This document shows positions 38,368-52,345 of a DNA stretch of 64,000 nucleotides, piece after piece (the first letter of the stretch is position 1; each line of letters starts with the position of its first letter). The notes under the pieces were generated by a model. That model was given only the letters and a program-made list of their open reading frames with translations. It was not told the DNA's origin and ran no database searches. The DNA lies in NCBI GenBank assembly GCA_018873245.2, contig JAEMBT020000007.1, positions 2,242,001 to 2,306,000 of the forward strand, given 5' to 3'. A program made the translations under genes and the position numbers. The stretch is from Archegozetes longisetosus. Its lineage: Eukaryota; Arthropoda; Arachnida; Sarcoptiformes; Trhypochthoniidae.

Positions 38368-39020
38368 GAGAGAATAAGACACTCAGTTCCTCAATTCGCA
38401 TTACCTCTAATTTTTAATGCTATAGTTTCCATCATTTATAGTTATGCAATAACAGTTTGGGGGTATACTTACCAAACTCATATTGACTCTATCATTAAGC
38501 TACAAAAAAGAGCCATAAGGTACATAAATTTTAGTTCATATACTGAGCATTCCATTCCTATTTTTAAGAAGTTTGATATTTTAAATTTTGAGGAATTGCT
38601 CTCCTACGAGACATATAAATATATTTGTAAAGTTCTTCATTCATTGTATAGTCCCTTTCTCGAGAATTTTTTACTTATCAAACTCCGAGGTACAACACAC
38701 GCCTTCAAGTAAACAAAAGTGTTGAAGTTCCGTCTTTCAAATTAAAGCATCCTCAAAAATTCAATTTTTTATAAAGGTGTAAAAAAGTGGAGTTGTATTT
38801 CTCTAAATATAAGATCAATTTTTAAATATGAAAAGTTAATTTCTGAACTTAAATCTTATTTATTAGAAAATTGATTTTAAATGCTGTATTTTTTAAATTT
38901 TTTATTTAATTTTATAATTATATTATCTGTATTGTATTGTATGCTGGATCTACTAGAAAAGTAGTCTTTTAGACTAAAGTGGTCTCCAGTTTAAATAAAG
39001 TGCATTCATTCATTCATTCA
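38368..39020 (+). mobile_element. 5'-truncated non-LTR retrotransposon in exon 4 of copy 3
   Basis: The plus strand encodes the C-terminal end of a LINE reverse-transcriptase protein: SIIYSYAITVWGYTY, then a K-L-QKRAIR-I motif and a later KFNFFYKGVKKW stretch reached after a frameshift near 38700. The 3' end is a CATT repeat after an AATAAA-like tail, typical of CR1/Jockey-group elements. TTCTTTG at 38361-38367 is repeated at 39021-39027 as target-site duplication. Removing the element restores a continuous exon 4. The element lacks the rest of the reverse transcriptase and is inactive. Confidence 0.9.
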
Positions 39021-39320
39021 TTCTTTGCGATATTTATGCTCACAATAAGAAACATTTCGAAAGCATTTTGTGTAACTTAAACTATATTTTTGATAAAAAA
39101 TAGTGCAAAAATTCTGCCAATGAAACCAGGAAAAAAAGTTGAAGGTCAAGTTAATGATTTAGAGTATAAAGTGGGATAACATAGAAAATAATTTATGAAT
39201 TAAAGTCTTATTCCAAATAAGTTTACCTTTTGTGTAATACGATTTACTGGTATTACTTCTAGCGAAGCGACGTATTATCTCAATTATAGAGATGCTTGCA
39301 AATCGTACTTCCTTCTTTAT

Positions 39321-39786
39321 TTTCTCTGGTTCACCGACAAAAGTTTGCGGACAAAAGTTCGCATTGTTCGTATGCAAAATATAAGACATCAGAATGTGAT
39401 GTTTACAAAATTTTTATCTTGAACAACACAAGAATACACTAGACATATATCTCTATCAATTATTAAAAATTTTTTAAAGATACAAAATTGATATATATAT
39501 TTAAACTTGCAAACTAACGTAATGAGCTATTCCTCGCAATTAGTCCAACAAATCAATACAGTATCCCTATATTGTTCAACAATATTTTGAATACGTTCGG
39601 CACAGTCACTATTTGAACGAATTTTTCATTAATCGCGAATTCATATCCTTTTATCAATATCCTTCGTCAGCGAATATTTTATCAAAGAGCTTACGTCTGC
39701 GAACTTATATTGTGCTAACATTTATCCGCGAACATTTTTACTTGCGAACATTTGTCTGCGAGCTTTTGTCGCGACACGATTTTTTT
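39321..39786. mobile_element. MITE with GCGAAC subterminal repeats in copy 3 intron
   Basis: The left end (CCGACAAAAGTTTGCGGACA near 39332) and the reverse complement of the right end (GCGACAAAAGCTCGCAGACA) are inverted copies. GCGAA recurs at 39635, 39670, 39699, 39728, 39744 and (as GCGAG) 39758, in multiples of about 14-15 bases, each followed by a T-rich segment ending in GTC or similar. The host intron is longer by the same amount as the element. Superfamily is not determined; such arrays often bind the transposase. Confidence 0.6.
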
Positions 39787-40090
39787 ATTTATCTTCCGTA
39801 TTTTATTTTCATTTTGTGAAGTTATTGCACAAATCTGTTGCATCTCTACAAATTCTCTACAGAAGAAAATTCTGAATGCTTTGATCCTAACACACTACAC
39901 TGTCATTCAAGTCTCTGAAAAAATGAGTAGCATGCTGAATCACAAGTTTTTGGTTTACTAAAACTGCTCCAATGCAAAACAGTTTCTCACATGCAAGTGC
40001 TCTCTGATTCATGTTAATTAGCAAGTAATGCGAGATTACTTTCTTCACTGCTCAGTGACTGTGATAACTATTTTTTGTAACGATTCAAAT

Positions 40091-43000
40091 CCTTTTAGTT
40101 ATAGTTTTCTATATATACAATAAATTATAATGCTTTTCATCATTGTTAAAATTGAGCATTAAAAGATTCATCTATAATCGTAAATGAAACTTCGAATCAT
40201 TTGAAGAGTTCTACTATAATAATTATTCTTTGCTTCTTTAGATATAGCCTCAAAATTATAACAAATAGATTAACTTTTAAAGTTGTTCAAGCTATTACTC
40301 TTGCAGAACGAATGAGTTTGAATAGATATAAAATATTAGAGTTTTAATTTCTAAAAGATTTGGGCTAGATAAATCATTAAAATATTCAACATGAATATTT
40401 GGTAACTAAGTAAAAAGATCTTTTTCAATTTTAATCTAATTTTAAAATCTAGAATAAGCAGATCATCTGTCATGTTAACTAAACTGTAACGGTAATTTTG
40501 ATTCACTTCACTCTCTGATACAATCACTAGATTCACATCTGATCACATTCAATGCACTTATCTCTAAAAATATATTTTTTAACAATGACTGATAAATTAT
40601 TTTCATACGAAGTTTTGAGATATGATACTTATTTTTCAGAAAACTTTGCATTAAAGAATAGATAATGCAGATAACTTTGAATTATATTTTTAAATGATTA
40701 GAAAAGTTGATTTGAGGAATGGAAAGGATGCTTACAAGTTAATCATTACCTCACTAGTACTCTTCGCTAGTATGCTTGATATAAACTGTATATTTATATT
40801 ACTCATAGATTGATAGCTGTTAAAACTATTATTATTTAAGTCATGCTTCCGAAGTAAGAATTGTAATGGTTGATAACTTTGATCATTATACTAATGGTAG
40901 AGATAGAGATACTAATGAATGCTTCACTTTCTCTTCTACTTTTGGTTTTTTCTTTTACTTTACGATTTTGTTTTTATTTCTATACGGATGTTCGGTATTT
41001 CATGTATTGTCTCAATAATTAGTCACTACTAATGATTAGGTAAGTTTCGTGTGGAAATTATTGCTTCACTAAAAAGAAAAACTTTCTGTCACTGAATTTG
41101 CATGCATTCGATCATTAATCAGAAAAATATCTTTATTTCGTGAAATAATCTAACTCCTAATAGTTTTAATATTTGAGAAATATGGAGTAATAATGGATAT
41201 TAAATGTCAAAATTTTCATTTCAACTTTAAAAATTCTTATTTCCAGTTAATAAAACATCATTTATAAGTCTTGAATAAAAAAATTCCTTTCAAAAACTTT
41301 AAAATTTCATTTAAAACCATTTTATCAACAAAACGAACTTTTCCGAAGACATTATACCGGTTTAAATACTTCTACATAAAATGTACTGAAAACCATTTTC
41401 ACACAGTTGAATAATGTATAAAATTAGTTTCAAAGATTTATTCAGTATCTTTAGTGAAAGTGTCAATAGTAAATATAAAATCACAGAAGTTTCACATTTC
41501 ATTAATTTCTGCAGAGAAAAATTGTAATCTATTTCCAAAATATAATTACATAGCAGAAGACATAGCACGTCTTTATTTCACAAACATTATTTTCGAAACT
41601 TTACCCCCAAAATCTTCAATAAAACTTTCAAATAATCTTAAAACTAAGATAATTTATAATTTTAAAAGTTGTTGAATCCTACAGAATTCAGTTAAACTCT
41701 TTCCATATAAATTATCCTGAATTTAAGATTAAAAGATAATTTCAAGATTATTTGAAAGTTTTATTGAAGTTTTTAGAAGCAAAGCTGTCAGAAATAATTT
41801 TTCGAAAGCAAAGACGTGGAACCGGTACAATATACAAAAAAATCAATTTTACTATTGAAGTCACTTTTTCATAAGAGTAATAGAACAGATAACAGTGAAA
41901 AGTAGAATAATTGAAGAACCAAATAAAATGAAATGTAAAGATTGATATTTGGTTATAAGGAAAATGTTTTGTAATCATATTATAAAACTTTTTACGGGTT
42001 GAATAAACATAAGAATAAACAAAGGTTTTGTCGCTAATTGAATGAGATGTTATTTACGAAATAACTTGTTGAGTAAATATTGTTTCTTATTGCTCGAAAT
42101 AAGTTTTTATTGAATAGACGAACACACAATTCCGAATAACTGTTTCCGCAACTATCTTGCTTTTAAATTATTTTAATAAAAAAAGCTTTTTCAACGAAAG
42201 TTCTGAAGGATATCTTAATTTCAAAACAAGACTCATTAAGTCACTTTAGTCGTATTTATGGTCAATACGCATATAAAACCAATTTGATTCTCTTTAAGGA
42301 ATATTTATAAGTAAATAGTGTCTGAAGATTTTAATTGAGATTTTGAAAAAATGAGTTAGAAGTTTCACGAACATATTTGAGTTGCAAAACAGAAACAAAT
42401 CATAAATATTTGTTTGTTTCAAATAAATGAATTGTCTTTAGAGAAAATCTGTGATTAATTAGAATCGTCAGTTATTGGCTGACATAATATTTGAAATTTG
42501 TAATTTAAGATAATAGCAAGTATTTGTCGGAAGAAATCTTGTGGCCACTAGATTTCAATTTCTTAGAAATTAGAAAATGATCGAACTCTTCTATTTCATT
42601 CTCAATAAGTCTATTTAATTTACATTTAATTTGTACATTAGAGATGAAAACTTGTGTATAATTTTAATTAATCTCAAATTAGTTTATACAACTATATTAC
42701 AGCCTTAATCTATTTTAGAAATATGATGTGTAAGACAATAGATCAAACCCAAGGTGTAGATATCTTTCACGGTCATCAATTATAATTGAAAATTTCTATT
42801 AAATTTTGACTCATTTTTATTAATATAAAGGGCTTTTTCTCAAATGAATAAATCTATTCAAATTGAACGCAATGTTGTGCTTATGATGTTTATGATGAGA
42901 CTCAATGTGGGGAAAAATCAATTTTATTTATCTATTCAATCGATTTCTTAAATTACATCTCATAGTCTTGTTATGCATTTTTTTCTTTGAGATCTATAAA

Positions 43001-44650
43001 GCAAATGCATTTTATGTTATCCGTAAACTACAACTGGCTGAAGAGACTCTAATTTTTAATCTATTTCACGGCCTTTTTATTTACAACAGTGCAAACAAAA
43101 AATCGAGAGTTACAGTCGAATATGTTCACTGAGAGCTTACATAATTTTTTAACTCAGAAGAGTGAATAGACTAAATTTTAATATTTTATACTAGATTATT
43201 TATTTTTAATATGACTAGATCTGATGACAAAATTGTAAAATTCAATATTTATAGACCTAAGACTTCAGTACTTCATTATAAATTCATACATTTTGCAGCA
43301 TTTTTTAAAACCAAGTTTTGCTATTCGAAGACTTGAAGTGTTCGAGAGAACCGAAGGAAGTAAAGAATAAGATGAGGAATGAGCAGTACAGAAAAGGAAG
43401 AAATTACAGATTTGCGACAGAGTAAGAGTAAAGATGAAGACTGCAACAGAAAACAGGAAAATGGGAGAATTCCTTTGAATAAGTGAGTTGAAGAACATTT
43501 TCAAAGCGAAGAACAATAAGTTTGTAATTTAGGCAAAAATCAAATTGAGAGTTACTTAAAGGTTTAGCTTTTACTGATTGCTAGTAATGATTGCACTCAA
43601 GTCACTAATTTCCTGATACTACACTTGAAGTATTGCTTTCCTGCACAACTTTAGCAAATTGAAGTCAAGATAAAGTTCGATGAGAGTAAACTTCTTATTT
43701 TTGCTATAAAAACAACAAAAACTAGTATCTCCATCAAATACCTCTTCATCTGATGAAATTCAACTTTTGTGGCTTTTATTTCATGCATTTATCTATTTGA
43801 CCAGAACTTAAACATAATTTTCTCCTCTCAGCTCATCTTAAATTTATCATAAATTATAATAAGAGAGCTTTTCTTAGCAAGTTCCTCTTTAGCCATTGGT
43901 AATACTTTTGGTGAGTTTTCAAAATTTGAAGTCACGTATTCCGCAGAAAACAATTATTTTGACATTGATGAATTTAGAAAATCTTTAAAAGCTACAATGA
44001 TTGAAATGAATAACATCTTTACATTATGCCAATTATCTAATTTTCAGAGAAAATATCTTATTTTTAAAATCAATCAATTTTTCAACAATTAACAATGTAT
44101 AGATTAATCATTTGTTTAGTATAAGTTCCTATATTTAAATCTTAATAACTCCAGAAATTAAATCATGGAATTGAATCTTAAGTCATGATTGTTAAAAAAA
44201 AATTCTCTGAGAAAAATGTGACTGAGTTTTTAACGCTCAAAGAAGGAGCTTCTGAATTTGATATCAATTAAAAATTATTCTTTTACAAAAAGATGAATCA
44301 GAAAATATTAACTCCATCAAACACAACTAACGAGATTATTATTAATCTAATAAATTATTGTTTCTAATCACATATCTGATTGTGTTTCATGTGGATCTTC
44401 TTAATCAGAGTGAGCCCATAAACTGTAATAAATGCAATTATTAGTATTTTATGCGCATCTCTTTATAATGATCAAATTTACGATCTAATCAATAATAAAA
44501 ATAGAATTGCGGGCTATATAATATTCTCAATGATTGCTTGAGTCAGTTATAATTATCATAACATAATGTAAACATATGTTAAATGCAAATGTTATGTGGT
44601 ACATATCTACAGTAATCTAATTATAGTCACAAAACTATAATATTCAATCA
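40091..44650 (-). other. 5' flank of copy 3 (reverse)
   Basis: Reverse homologue of the copy 1 and 2 flanks: the conserved block lies at about 40740-41040, the island at about 43260-43720 and the outer edge near 44400-44640. The copy of the signal-peptide exon was not identified. No other gene is supported; the open frame at 43265-43516 (minus) is part of the island and not conserved as protein. Confidence 0.65.
41348..41834. repeat. inverted-repeat (hairpin) element in the copy 3 flank
   Basis: Ends ATTATACCGGTTT (41351) and the reverse complement of AACCGGTACAATAT (41819) match. Inside, a perfect 26-base inverted match pairs about 41616-41641 with about 41741-41766. Several short open frames here are by-products. 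Likely a non-autonomous element specific to this copy. Confidence 0.5.
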
Positions 44651-47600
44651 TAGACGTGACAATAATTTTTATTTGAACAATTTTCATTCATTCTTTAGAC
44701 TAATGGTCTAATATATTGAAAAATACTGTTATTGCATTTGTGTTCAGAATATTTTTCCTGTTCATCGTGTTCCTAATCAATGTTGACAACGTGCGAGACC
44801 TATCAATATAGCGTAAAAGATCATTCCGAATGAACAGAATATAAGCTTATCTGCAAGAGCTTCTGTTATAAGCTTCCGTTAAAACTTCAATTTTACCAGG
44901 TATTTCAACTGTTAAGAATTAGCTTATTAAGTTGAAGTTCAAGAAGTTTCAATAAAACGAATTATTTAAATCGAATTTATGATTGAGTCATAATTATTTA
45001 AAAATTTTCTGCATAATCCTTAAATAGAACGAAGAATAAACTTATATACTGTTTCTTCATCCTCAAACAATCAATACTTAATAATCTTTTCAAACTTGTC
45101 TCTTACACGACTTTGCTACTGCTTTACACAGAGACTAACACTAATGAAAAATTAGTTTCATCTTTAGTGAGCAGACCAATTTATTGCTAACAGATAGTAT
45201 TTTTATATTATATATCGTTTATTTCTACATTTCTCTCCGATCAGAGATTAGACCATTCTTCTAATTATGATTAGTCTCAAATATCCCTGTCTTAATTGTC
45301 TTTTCATTTACGATATTAATTTAAACTATTGTTTGCATAATGATACGCTGTAGACCCACAAGTAGTTTAAGTACATATGAAAATATATTACTTTACGCTA
45401 AGTCTAATAATGAAGTCATATGATGAACAAAATATTTAAATCACGTAAATGAATAAAGAATTGTTTATAATATTTGACATTTTCCTATTTTATTTTTCAA
45501 TAGAAATTTCGTTCTCCTTCGATAAACGCAATCGATTGGGGCATTTTTCTCAAAACCGCTAAAAGAATATTTTATATAAAATTTTTTCAGAAAAAAGTTA
45601 TGAAAACCTTTAGCTGACCCTTTTTTTAAATCGCATTGATTGTCGTTTAATGTGAAAAGCTATTAGACAGTAATAAAATGGAATAATTTACTGTGCAATA
45701 AATTGAATACAAACATTTTATTCGACAAATAAAGCAAATATTTTTACACCAATTAATAATAACTGTTATTACAGCGTACATTTTACTGCTATAAAGATTT
45801 TATCACAATCAATATTATTTATAATACTATTGCACTAAAGTACTATTGCGTGCATTTGTTTCAATTTAAACCATTTGCTAAACACTTAGAGCCTGTCATA
45901 CCATTTCAATACATCATTAGAAATATTGAAAAATAAAACAAGTTCAGCATAAATCAGATTTGAAAAAACAAATCTATCTGTTCTAAATTTCAAATATTTA
46001 TTTTGTTGTGCTTTTCTCTGGTTTTAATTAAAGTTTCAACAGAACATGTTAATCGATATACCAATTCGTGAGAAAAGAAACAATTTTCTCAGTGATAAGT
46101 AGGGTGACCAGACGTTCAATTTTTAACTGTACAACACCGACTTTTGATTACAAATTGGACAAAATCAGTTTTCAAAAATTCTAAACTGCATAAAAGTGTT
46201 GAATTGCTGAAATTAAGCGGTATTTTCAGCAGAGTTAAGGCAAATCCATTGATAAATTACTGAAATCAAACAATGTTTAAAATTAGTTCTAGAAGTATAT
46301 GCGAACATAAGAAGATTAAATTATCATTTTAAACTATTTCTGTAAGAATTCTCACTTTGGTAACTCGTGTCTACTTTCGGTCTGGTAAGAGGCAGTCACA
46401 CTAAAGATAAGACAATAAACTTATTTTCAAGTTTAAATCTCGAACTGACATCTGATGCAAACATTAAATAAATGATGACGTAGAAATATTTATTTATCCA
46501 TTTATTTATTCATGCACTTCAGTCAATAATTATAGTAAAATAATCCTTTTTGTTGTCTTTAGAAAATTTCAAACTCTATCGGCTCATTATTTCAAATTAT
46601 AATTTATATAATGACGTAACTAACAAAAATTGAATAAGCTCTCTAAAATTGAATAAGCGTTGAATATGTACTTGTTTAATAATTGAAAAATGAGGCATGA
46701 CTCATGTCTCGATCTTGGATTGAGAGACAGTCTCGTGAATATTACATGAATTATCAAATATTGATAGCTTTATATCTCTATCATTGAATTGATACAAATA
46801 GCAATCATTTTATACCCTTTACTGAAGAATTTATCTATTATTGCATTTGATTTATTATCGATTTTTTAGAAATAAGGAAGAACTCGAATTATCACAAAAT
46901 CAATAAGAAATTCGTAGATCTGTTGCGGTCGTGTAAAAAGGATATCTGAGAGAACATGTTTTTTATTGCAATAGAAACTAAAGGGAGACACAAACATTTT
47001 GCATTATTCTCTATTGATTTAATTATATAAAACATTGAATGCACGCAATTTTTTCCTGCTGTGCAATTGCAACTCATTTCAACAGTAAAACCTATAATTA
47101 CTACTAATGTCTTCAATAATTGATAGAAAGCCTGTTTCAACGCTTTCTCATTCATTAAAAGTTATTCAGAACTTTATGAACCTATTGAAGATCTATTTTT
47201 GATGTAAACTAAATTGATTGGTAATTTTAAAAATTCCAGCCTTTTATTCTTTAAATCACTGATCTATTTAACGGCTTGACGATTACAAGCCTTCATTCCT
47301 TATTAATAAATAGTAATTATTTATCTATTAATATTTTAACAAAAATTATTAGTCTATTTATTTAATACATTATTGATAAGTACGTCTCCTGGAAATGACA
47401 TTCGCAATAAATAAGAAAATAAGAAAGAATATGAATGAGAATAACAATGAATGCAGTCTCAATGCGAGTCTGTGCCATTTAGAGAAATGATCTAATTTAT
47501 CTCTAGCTATTGTTCTAATTATGTGCTCGATCTATCTTTATATCAAAACTTATTGTTTGATTCTAGAAATCTCATATCTGAACCAAAAACGTGTGCACAA

Positions 47601-49678
47601 GAGAAGAAAAATGAGTCTGCTGTATGTTATACACAATAAGTTCTATTAGTTGTCTTAGAACAACTTATGTTCAATTTATATCTCTTACAGTGGTAATATC
47701 TATTAACAATTGCTTGAATTAACATAGAATTATGCTTCAAGTTTAATAGATCCCTCTTCATATTGAGCATATCACTCATTATTTTACTGACAGTATTTCA
47801 AAGGTTTCAGTAATAATAAGAGCGATTTTTAAATATCGACAATAAATTAATTTTATATTTATTTGCATCACAATAATAAAATCAGATGGTCAAACATATT
47901 GAATACTTTGAGAAGAAAATCACTGAAAATGCACTTATTTTGAAAGGTATTGTAGTTAAAGTTGTAAAATTTTTAGAGAATAAGAACGCAGCTTTACAAA
48001 TAGAAATAAATGACAAGCTCCTTAAATTATGTATTAGTAAATAATAAATTGAGTATCAAGTACTAGAATATAAACTCAAACAAATGATTATAAGAAATTA
48101 CACCAATGTTTGAATACATGACTTAGCTGGCATTCATTATACCACGAATAGGAACTAGAAGCAGAGAATGTATTATTTCGCACTTTCATTCACTAAAAGC
48201 ATCCCATTGTCGAACATTTTTCACAATTTAACAAAAACACTACTTTTTATACTGTATTTCACGCTTGAGATAAAACGGAAAGAGAAAAGGGTGTATAAAA
48301 TAATCTTGTTCTCTACTTTTGGGTCTGTTAGGAATAAGAGGATAATTCAAGTGAAAACATAATAATATAGATCATTCATGTTTTAGTAAAATGAGCAGTG
48401 CATTGATTTGAACGACAGTAAAGCTGATATCAAACATATTATTTCTAATGTTGAACCTTTTACTTAGAAAAATGACAAACACCATATACATTTTTCAGAT
48501 TTAATTCGTTTATTACAAATATAATTTAAACTTTCAAATGTTAGGATTAAAATAGTGAGTTTTCCAGAAACTACTTCAAAAAATTTGAACAAAGTTTGGC
48601 TTTGGTCGTTCGTATAAACGATCGTTTTATGTGAACAAAATAAATCGTTATGATCCTTTTATGGTTTCTGTCAACATGAATGACAAAAACCATTCAATGA
48701 TTATTGCTTTTGTCTTTTTGAGTCGAATTTTTAGATTTTAGTGTAAGAGTTAACGTCAAAAATATTTGTTAGAAACAGAAAGCTATTGAATTCTTTTTAA
48801 CCATTATAAGCTTTATTGAGGAATTAAGAAAAAGTTAGAATAAGTTAGACAAAAGCTAATGAAGTATTAAATTATAAGTTAAAGTTGTTTAAATGTTGTA
48901 TAGATATTAGGTTTATTTATTTTTATTCAAGAATCATGAAAATTCTCGCAATGTAAATAAAGATTGATTGTATTATTTGAATAAATTTCAGAATTACATC
49001 AAAAATATGCTATTAAGATGCTATTTTTGTGTTCAATTGAAATCGAAAGTTTTACAACTACTTTAAGTATAATTTATTTGAAGAAAAGGCTAAATTTTCA
49101 CATAGAAAAAATTACAACTGGTAACACTTTTACCTCGAAGATTGTTTTTATCGTCTATTGTCAAATTATTTCTTACAATTAAGTTATTAATGCAATTATT
49201 ATTCCTATTAGAGCTTCATTTTAATTAGTTTTTTCGCTTGGATTGATATCAAATCACTTAGACTGGAAACATATTTTGATATCAATCTTGAGCGCTATCT
49301 TTCAATTAGGAGAAAATCTTAAGAATAAATTAGAACCAATGAGGAAAATATTGCATAACATAATTAGTAGATATAATTTGAAATTTGCATCAAATAATTA
49401 GAAGATATAAGAAATCAAATCAAATCAAGTTATCATAATAAAAAGAGAACTGACTTTATTAGCCTTTGACATAACTTTCTAGCGAAAAAAGTTTATATAC
49501 AAAGTTTTTAATTCAATAAACCTAGTAATAAATTAGATAGATTTTTAGGGTATGTACAAAACAGATGCCTTGAGAATAAGGAAGTGAGTTATGAGCAAAG
49601 ATTTTTGGATAATAAGCAAATCAAATTAGAAGCCATAAGACAATGTCTTCAAAGTTGCTTCTGTTATAAACTAGAAAA
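44651..49678. other. spacer between copies 3 and 4
   Basis: Shares ordered segments with the spacers at 32-37 kb and 56.7-62.9 kb. It contains one hAT-like MITE (46100-46403). No gene is supported; the frames at 46892-47155 and 48168-48362 lie in segments conserved only as DNA. Confidence 0.65.
46100..46403. mobile_element. 304 bp hAT-like MITE
   Basis: Begins TAGGGTGACCAGACG and ends with the imperfect inverted CAGTCACACTA. The 8 bases outside each end, GTGATAAG and AAGATAAG, agree in six positions, as an aged hAT-size target duplication would. A related element lies at 55387-55703. Confidence 0.6.
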
Positions 49679-52345
49679 TTATATTAAGAATTGTAGATAA
49701 AGAAGAAGCAACAACAGAATATGTAAAAGGTCTGGTTTGATATGATTAATAAGATTTAATCGTATTATTATTATTAGAATACAGTCTGTGTTTACAAGTG
49801 TTTTATCCGAATGTGTATGCAGAACAGTGTTGGTCCATAATTGGATTTGTGATCCTATGTAAATGTTTTTGCATGAATAAACTCGCTTTTTCACCACAAT
49901 CTTGAATAACATGAATGTTCTTGCACTCACCAAACTCTTGTAAGGCACTAAAATTCACATGAATAATAAAATGATGTTAGAAAAATCGCCTAGAATTGCT
50001 AATAATGCCAGAATTTCATTAGTATGTGGAATTAAAGTAAAAATCTAGGTTAAATTTGAACTCTACTGCATTTAATAGCAGAAAGTCTGAAATCTTGATG
50101 TTAAATTGTATTTTTATTAAATTATCAAACTTTGTTAAGATTATATCAGAATCCATTATAGTTCGTAGAGTTAGTGCCATGAAATTCAGCTTATAACTAG
50201 GGCTACTTGGAATGTCATTCTAATCCTGCTCTAAATCTTTCCTATAGATAGCTTTCTCGCTATTCTTTAGATGCGAAAGTTCTACTTATACAAATCTCGA
50301 TCCTGTAGTACTATAGATGAAACAAATACTTTCCGAGTTAAGTGCATAAAATAAGAGGGAAATAACTTAAGAGTTAGCTATTTGATTGAGTGTAAATTAA
50401 AACTTGAAATATAAATATCAGAGAACTATTCAAACTTTCCATATCAGAAATCTGACCAACGTATAGTAATGACAAAAGTTTGTAAAGTACTAACACCCTA
50501 AAGCTATGAATTAAACGTTGCATTTCTAACAAATTTGAAATACTACTCAATAAAATATGCTAACTTTGAAAGTATTTTTATTCGTTATGACTATGAGTCG
50601 TGCATGACTATTAAATAAATTGATGACTTATTAGTCTAATGATTGATATGAGTTTAATCAAATTTATACTTAAGATAATAATTTTGGAAAATGTGGCACT
50701 TCATGTTGTTCGTACTTCTGATTAAAATGTTCGCCCGGAAAAGCTAGTTTGGAACATGTTTGTTTCCTCGTCATATAGCGAATAAATAAAATTAAATTAA
50801 TGAATCGATTTTTTGGGCTGTTATTGCTAATTTTTAAGTGATCTAACCCAAATTCATTAATTGTTTGGATAGAGTAACTTCCAACGATTAAGTATTATTC
50901 TAAGAACTAATTACAAAAGTCATGGAAATAGATAAAAGCTTAGATAATTAAAGACCTTAACAAATTTTAAGTGAGATTCATTATACATAATTTTGTTAAA
51001 ACCAATTATCTTTTCGCTTGCGACTTTCGTTCAAACTATTTTAATGTTTGTAGGAATGCGTTTTAAACCTATCAGTTATATATTTTTAAGTTAATTTTTA
51101 AATACATTATTTCATACGAAATCTGACAATGAAACGACATGCTAAACGTAAAGTTTAAATCAAAAATTGTAAATGAAAAGAGAATTTCCAATTTTTATTT
51201 ACAAGAAAAAAATTCATTCTCAAACCAGCAATTTATTTATGCTACTGTTGAATACTAGTAATTCTACTTAATGTAGCCAAAACTCAAACAAAATATTCGC
51301 TAAATAGCATTAGTATCTTTAAGCAATGTCGGTAAGATTCAAATACCAACGCGATTTTCTCATAATCCTTTCTTTATCCCATAATTCCACATCTTTTGCC
51401 TCCGAACTACTTAAGATCATGGCTGCCTCACAATATTTTGAATACATCTGTGTTCATCGACAGAGACATTTCGGAAGCATATGGCGTGACGTAAATACTC
51501 TATTGGACAAGAAGTATGTGAAAAGTTGGCTTTAAAGAATTTGGAAATTCACTGATCAATAAGAAACAGTAAAAGTGCAGAAAAGTCTGATTAGAACTGT
51601 ATAAATGTCTTTAACTAACTTGAATAATTCAGGTTAAAGAAGTTAAAGCCTCTATTTCACATTAAAAATTTAGGTCTTTCAATTATAAGATGTTTCAAGG
51701 TGGTGTTTCTTTTCACTCGTTTGATTTTACATTATCTTTGTTTTTGAATTCTAATATGTTTTTTAGTTGTAAGTTCATAGAATTCATTTTAAGGCACTTT
51801 ACGCAGCCTTTCATACAACTTATATTAATAGCAAATAATTATGATAAATTTTTCCTAATTCAATAAGTATTACATAAATGTTAATTAGTAAATATAAATA
51901 TAATAGTTTAATATGAATTGGTCAGTAATATGTTTATTACTTGGCTAAAGATTCGATGAAAGGTTGCATATTATGTCTCAAAAATAAATCCTACGATTGT
52001 GCCTCACTGCGAATTATGTGAACCTCCAAATGAAGTTATGGCACAAATCCATGACAACAACTTTAACATTAGTTGTGACTTGAGTCACCTGTTGCGTCTC
52101 CAGTAAAACATTTTCGAATGTATAGATCCAGACTACAACACCATCTTTCAAACCTCTGAAAAAATAAGTAGCACGCTGAATCGTGAATTTTTGATTTGCT
52201 AAAACTGCCTAAATGTGAATTTTTCTCATACGCAGGCACTTTCCAGTTCGTTTTCATTAACTGGTAATGTGAGATCACTCTCTCCACTGCCCATTGATTA
52301 CAATACTTTAAGAATGTTCTGAAATTTTTCATTTTCACATATATG
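49679..52345 (-). pseudogene. copy 4 of the secreted Cys-rich family, broken
   Basis: Minus-strand exons: exon 2 about 52345-52232, exon 3 52155 to about 52024, exon 4 51499-51347 and last exon 49947-49679. Exon 2 has a TAA inside the conserved segment and its donor has moved by two bases. Exon 3 has lost one base at the VVCLDL position. Exon 4 has lost one base after the second cysteine and the final SCW-type codons have changed. The last exon keeps the cysteines and MQKHLHRITNP, but a stop replaces the Gln of TFGQN, and a one-base insertion scrambles the tail. Each lesion alone would prevent a normal product. Confidence 0.85.

Larger units (their letters stand above)
37034..40090 (-). pseudogene. 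copy 3 of the secreted Cys-rich family, broken
   Basis: Minus-strand exons are recognisable: exon 2 about 40090-39991, exon 3 39914 to about 39822, exon 4 39081-38284 and last exon 37277-37034. Exon 2 has an in-frame TAA in the otherwise conserved LALPxNE segment. Exon 3 has a TAG at the GVVCL position. Exon 4 is split by a retrotransposon at 38368-39020. The last exon has a degraded start and a TAA replacing the Lys of the MQKHLH stretch, and has lost the hydrophobic tail. The intron between exons 3 and 4 is longer than in copy 2 by about 465 bases, accounted for by the element at 39321-39786. Confidence 0.85.

Noticed and set aside
43265-43516. 83-codon frame on the minus strand
   Set aside because: Lies in the reverse copy of the upstream island; sequence differs from the frames at 659 and 22116, so no protein is conserved.
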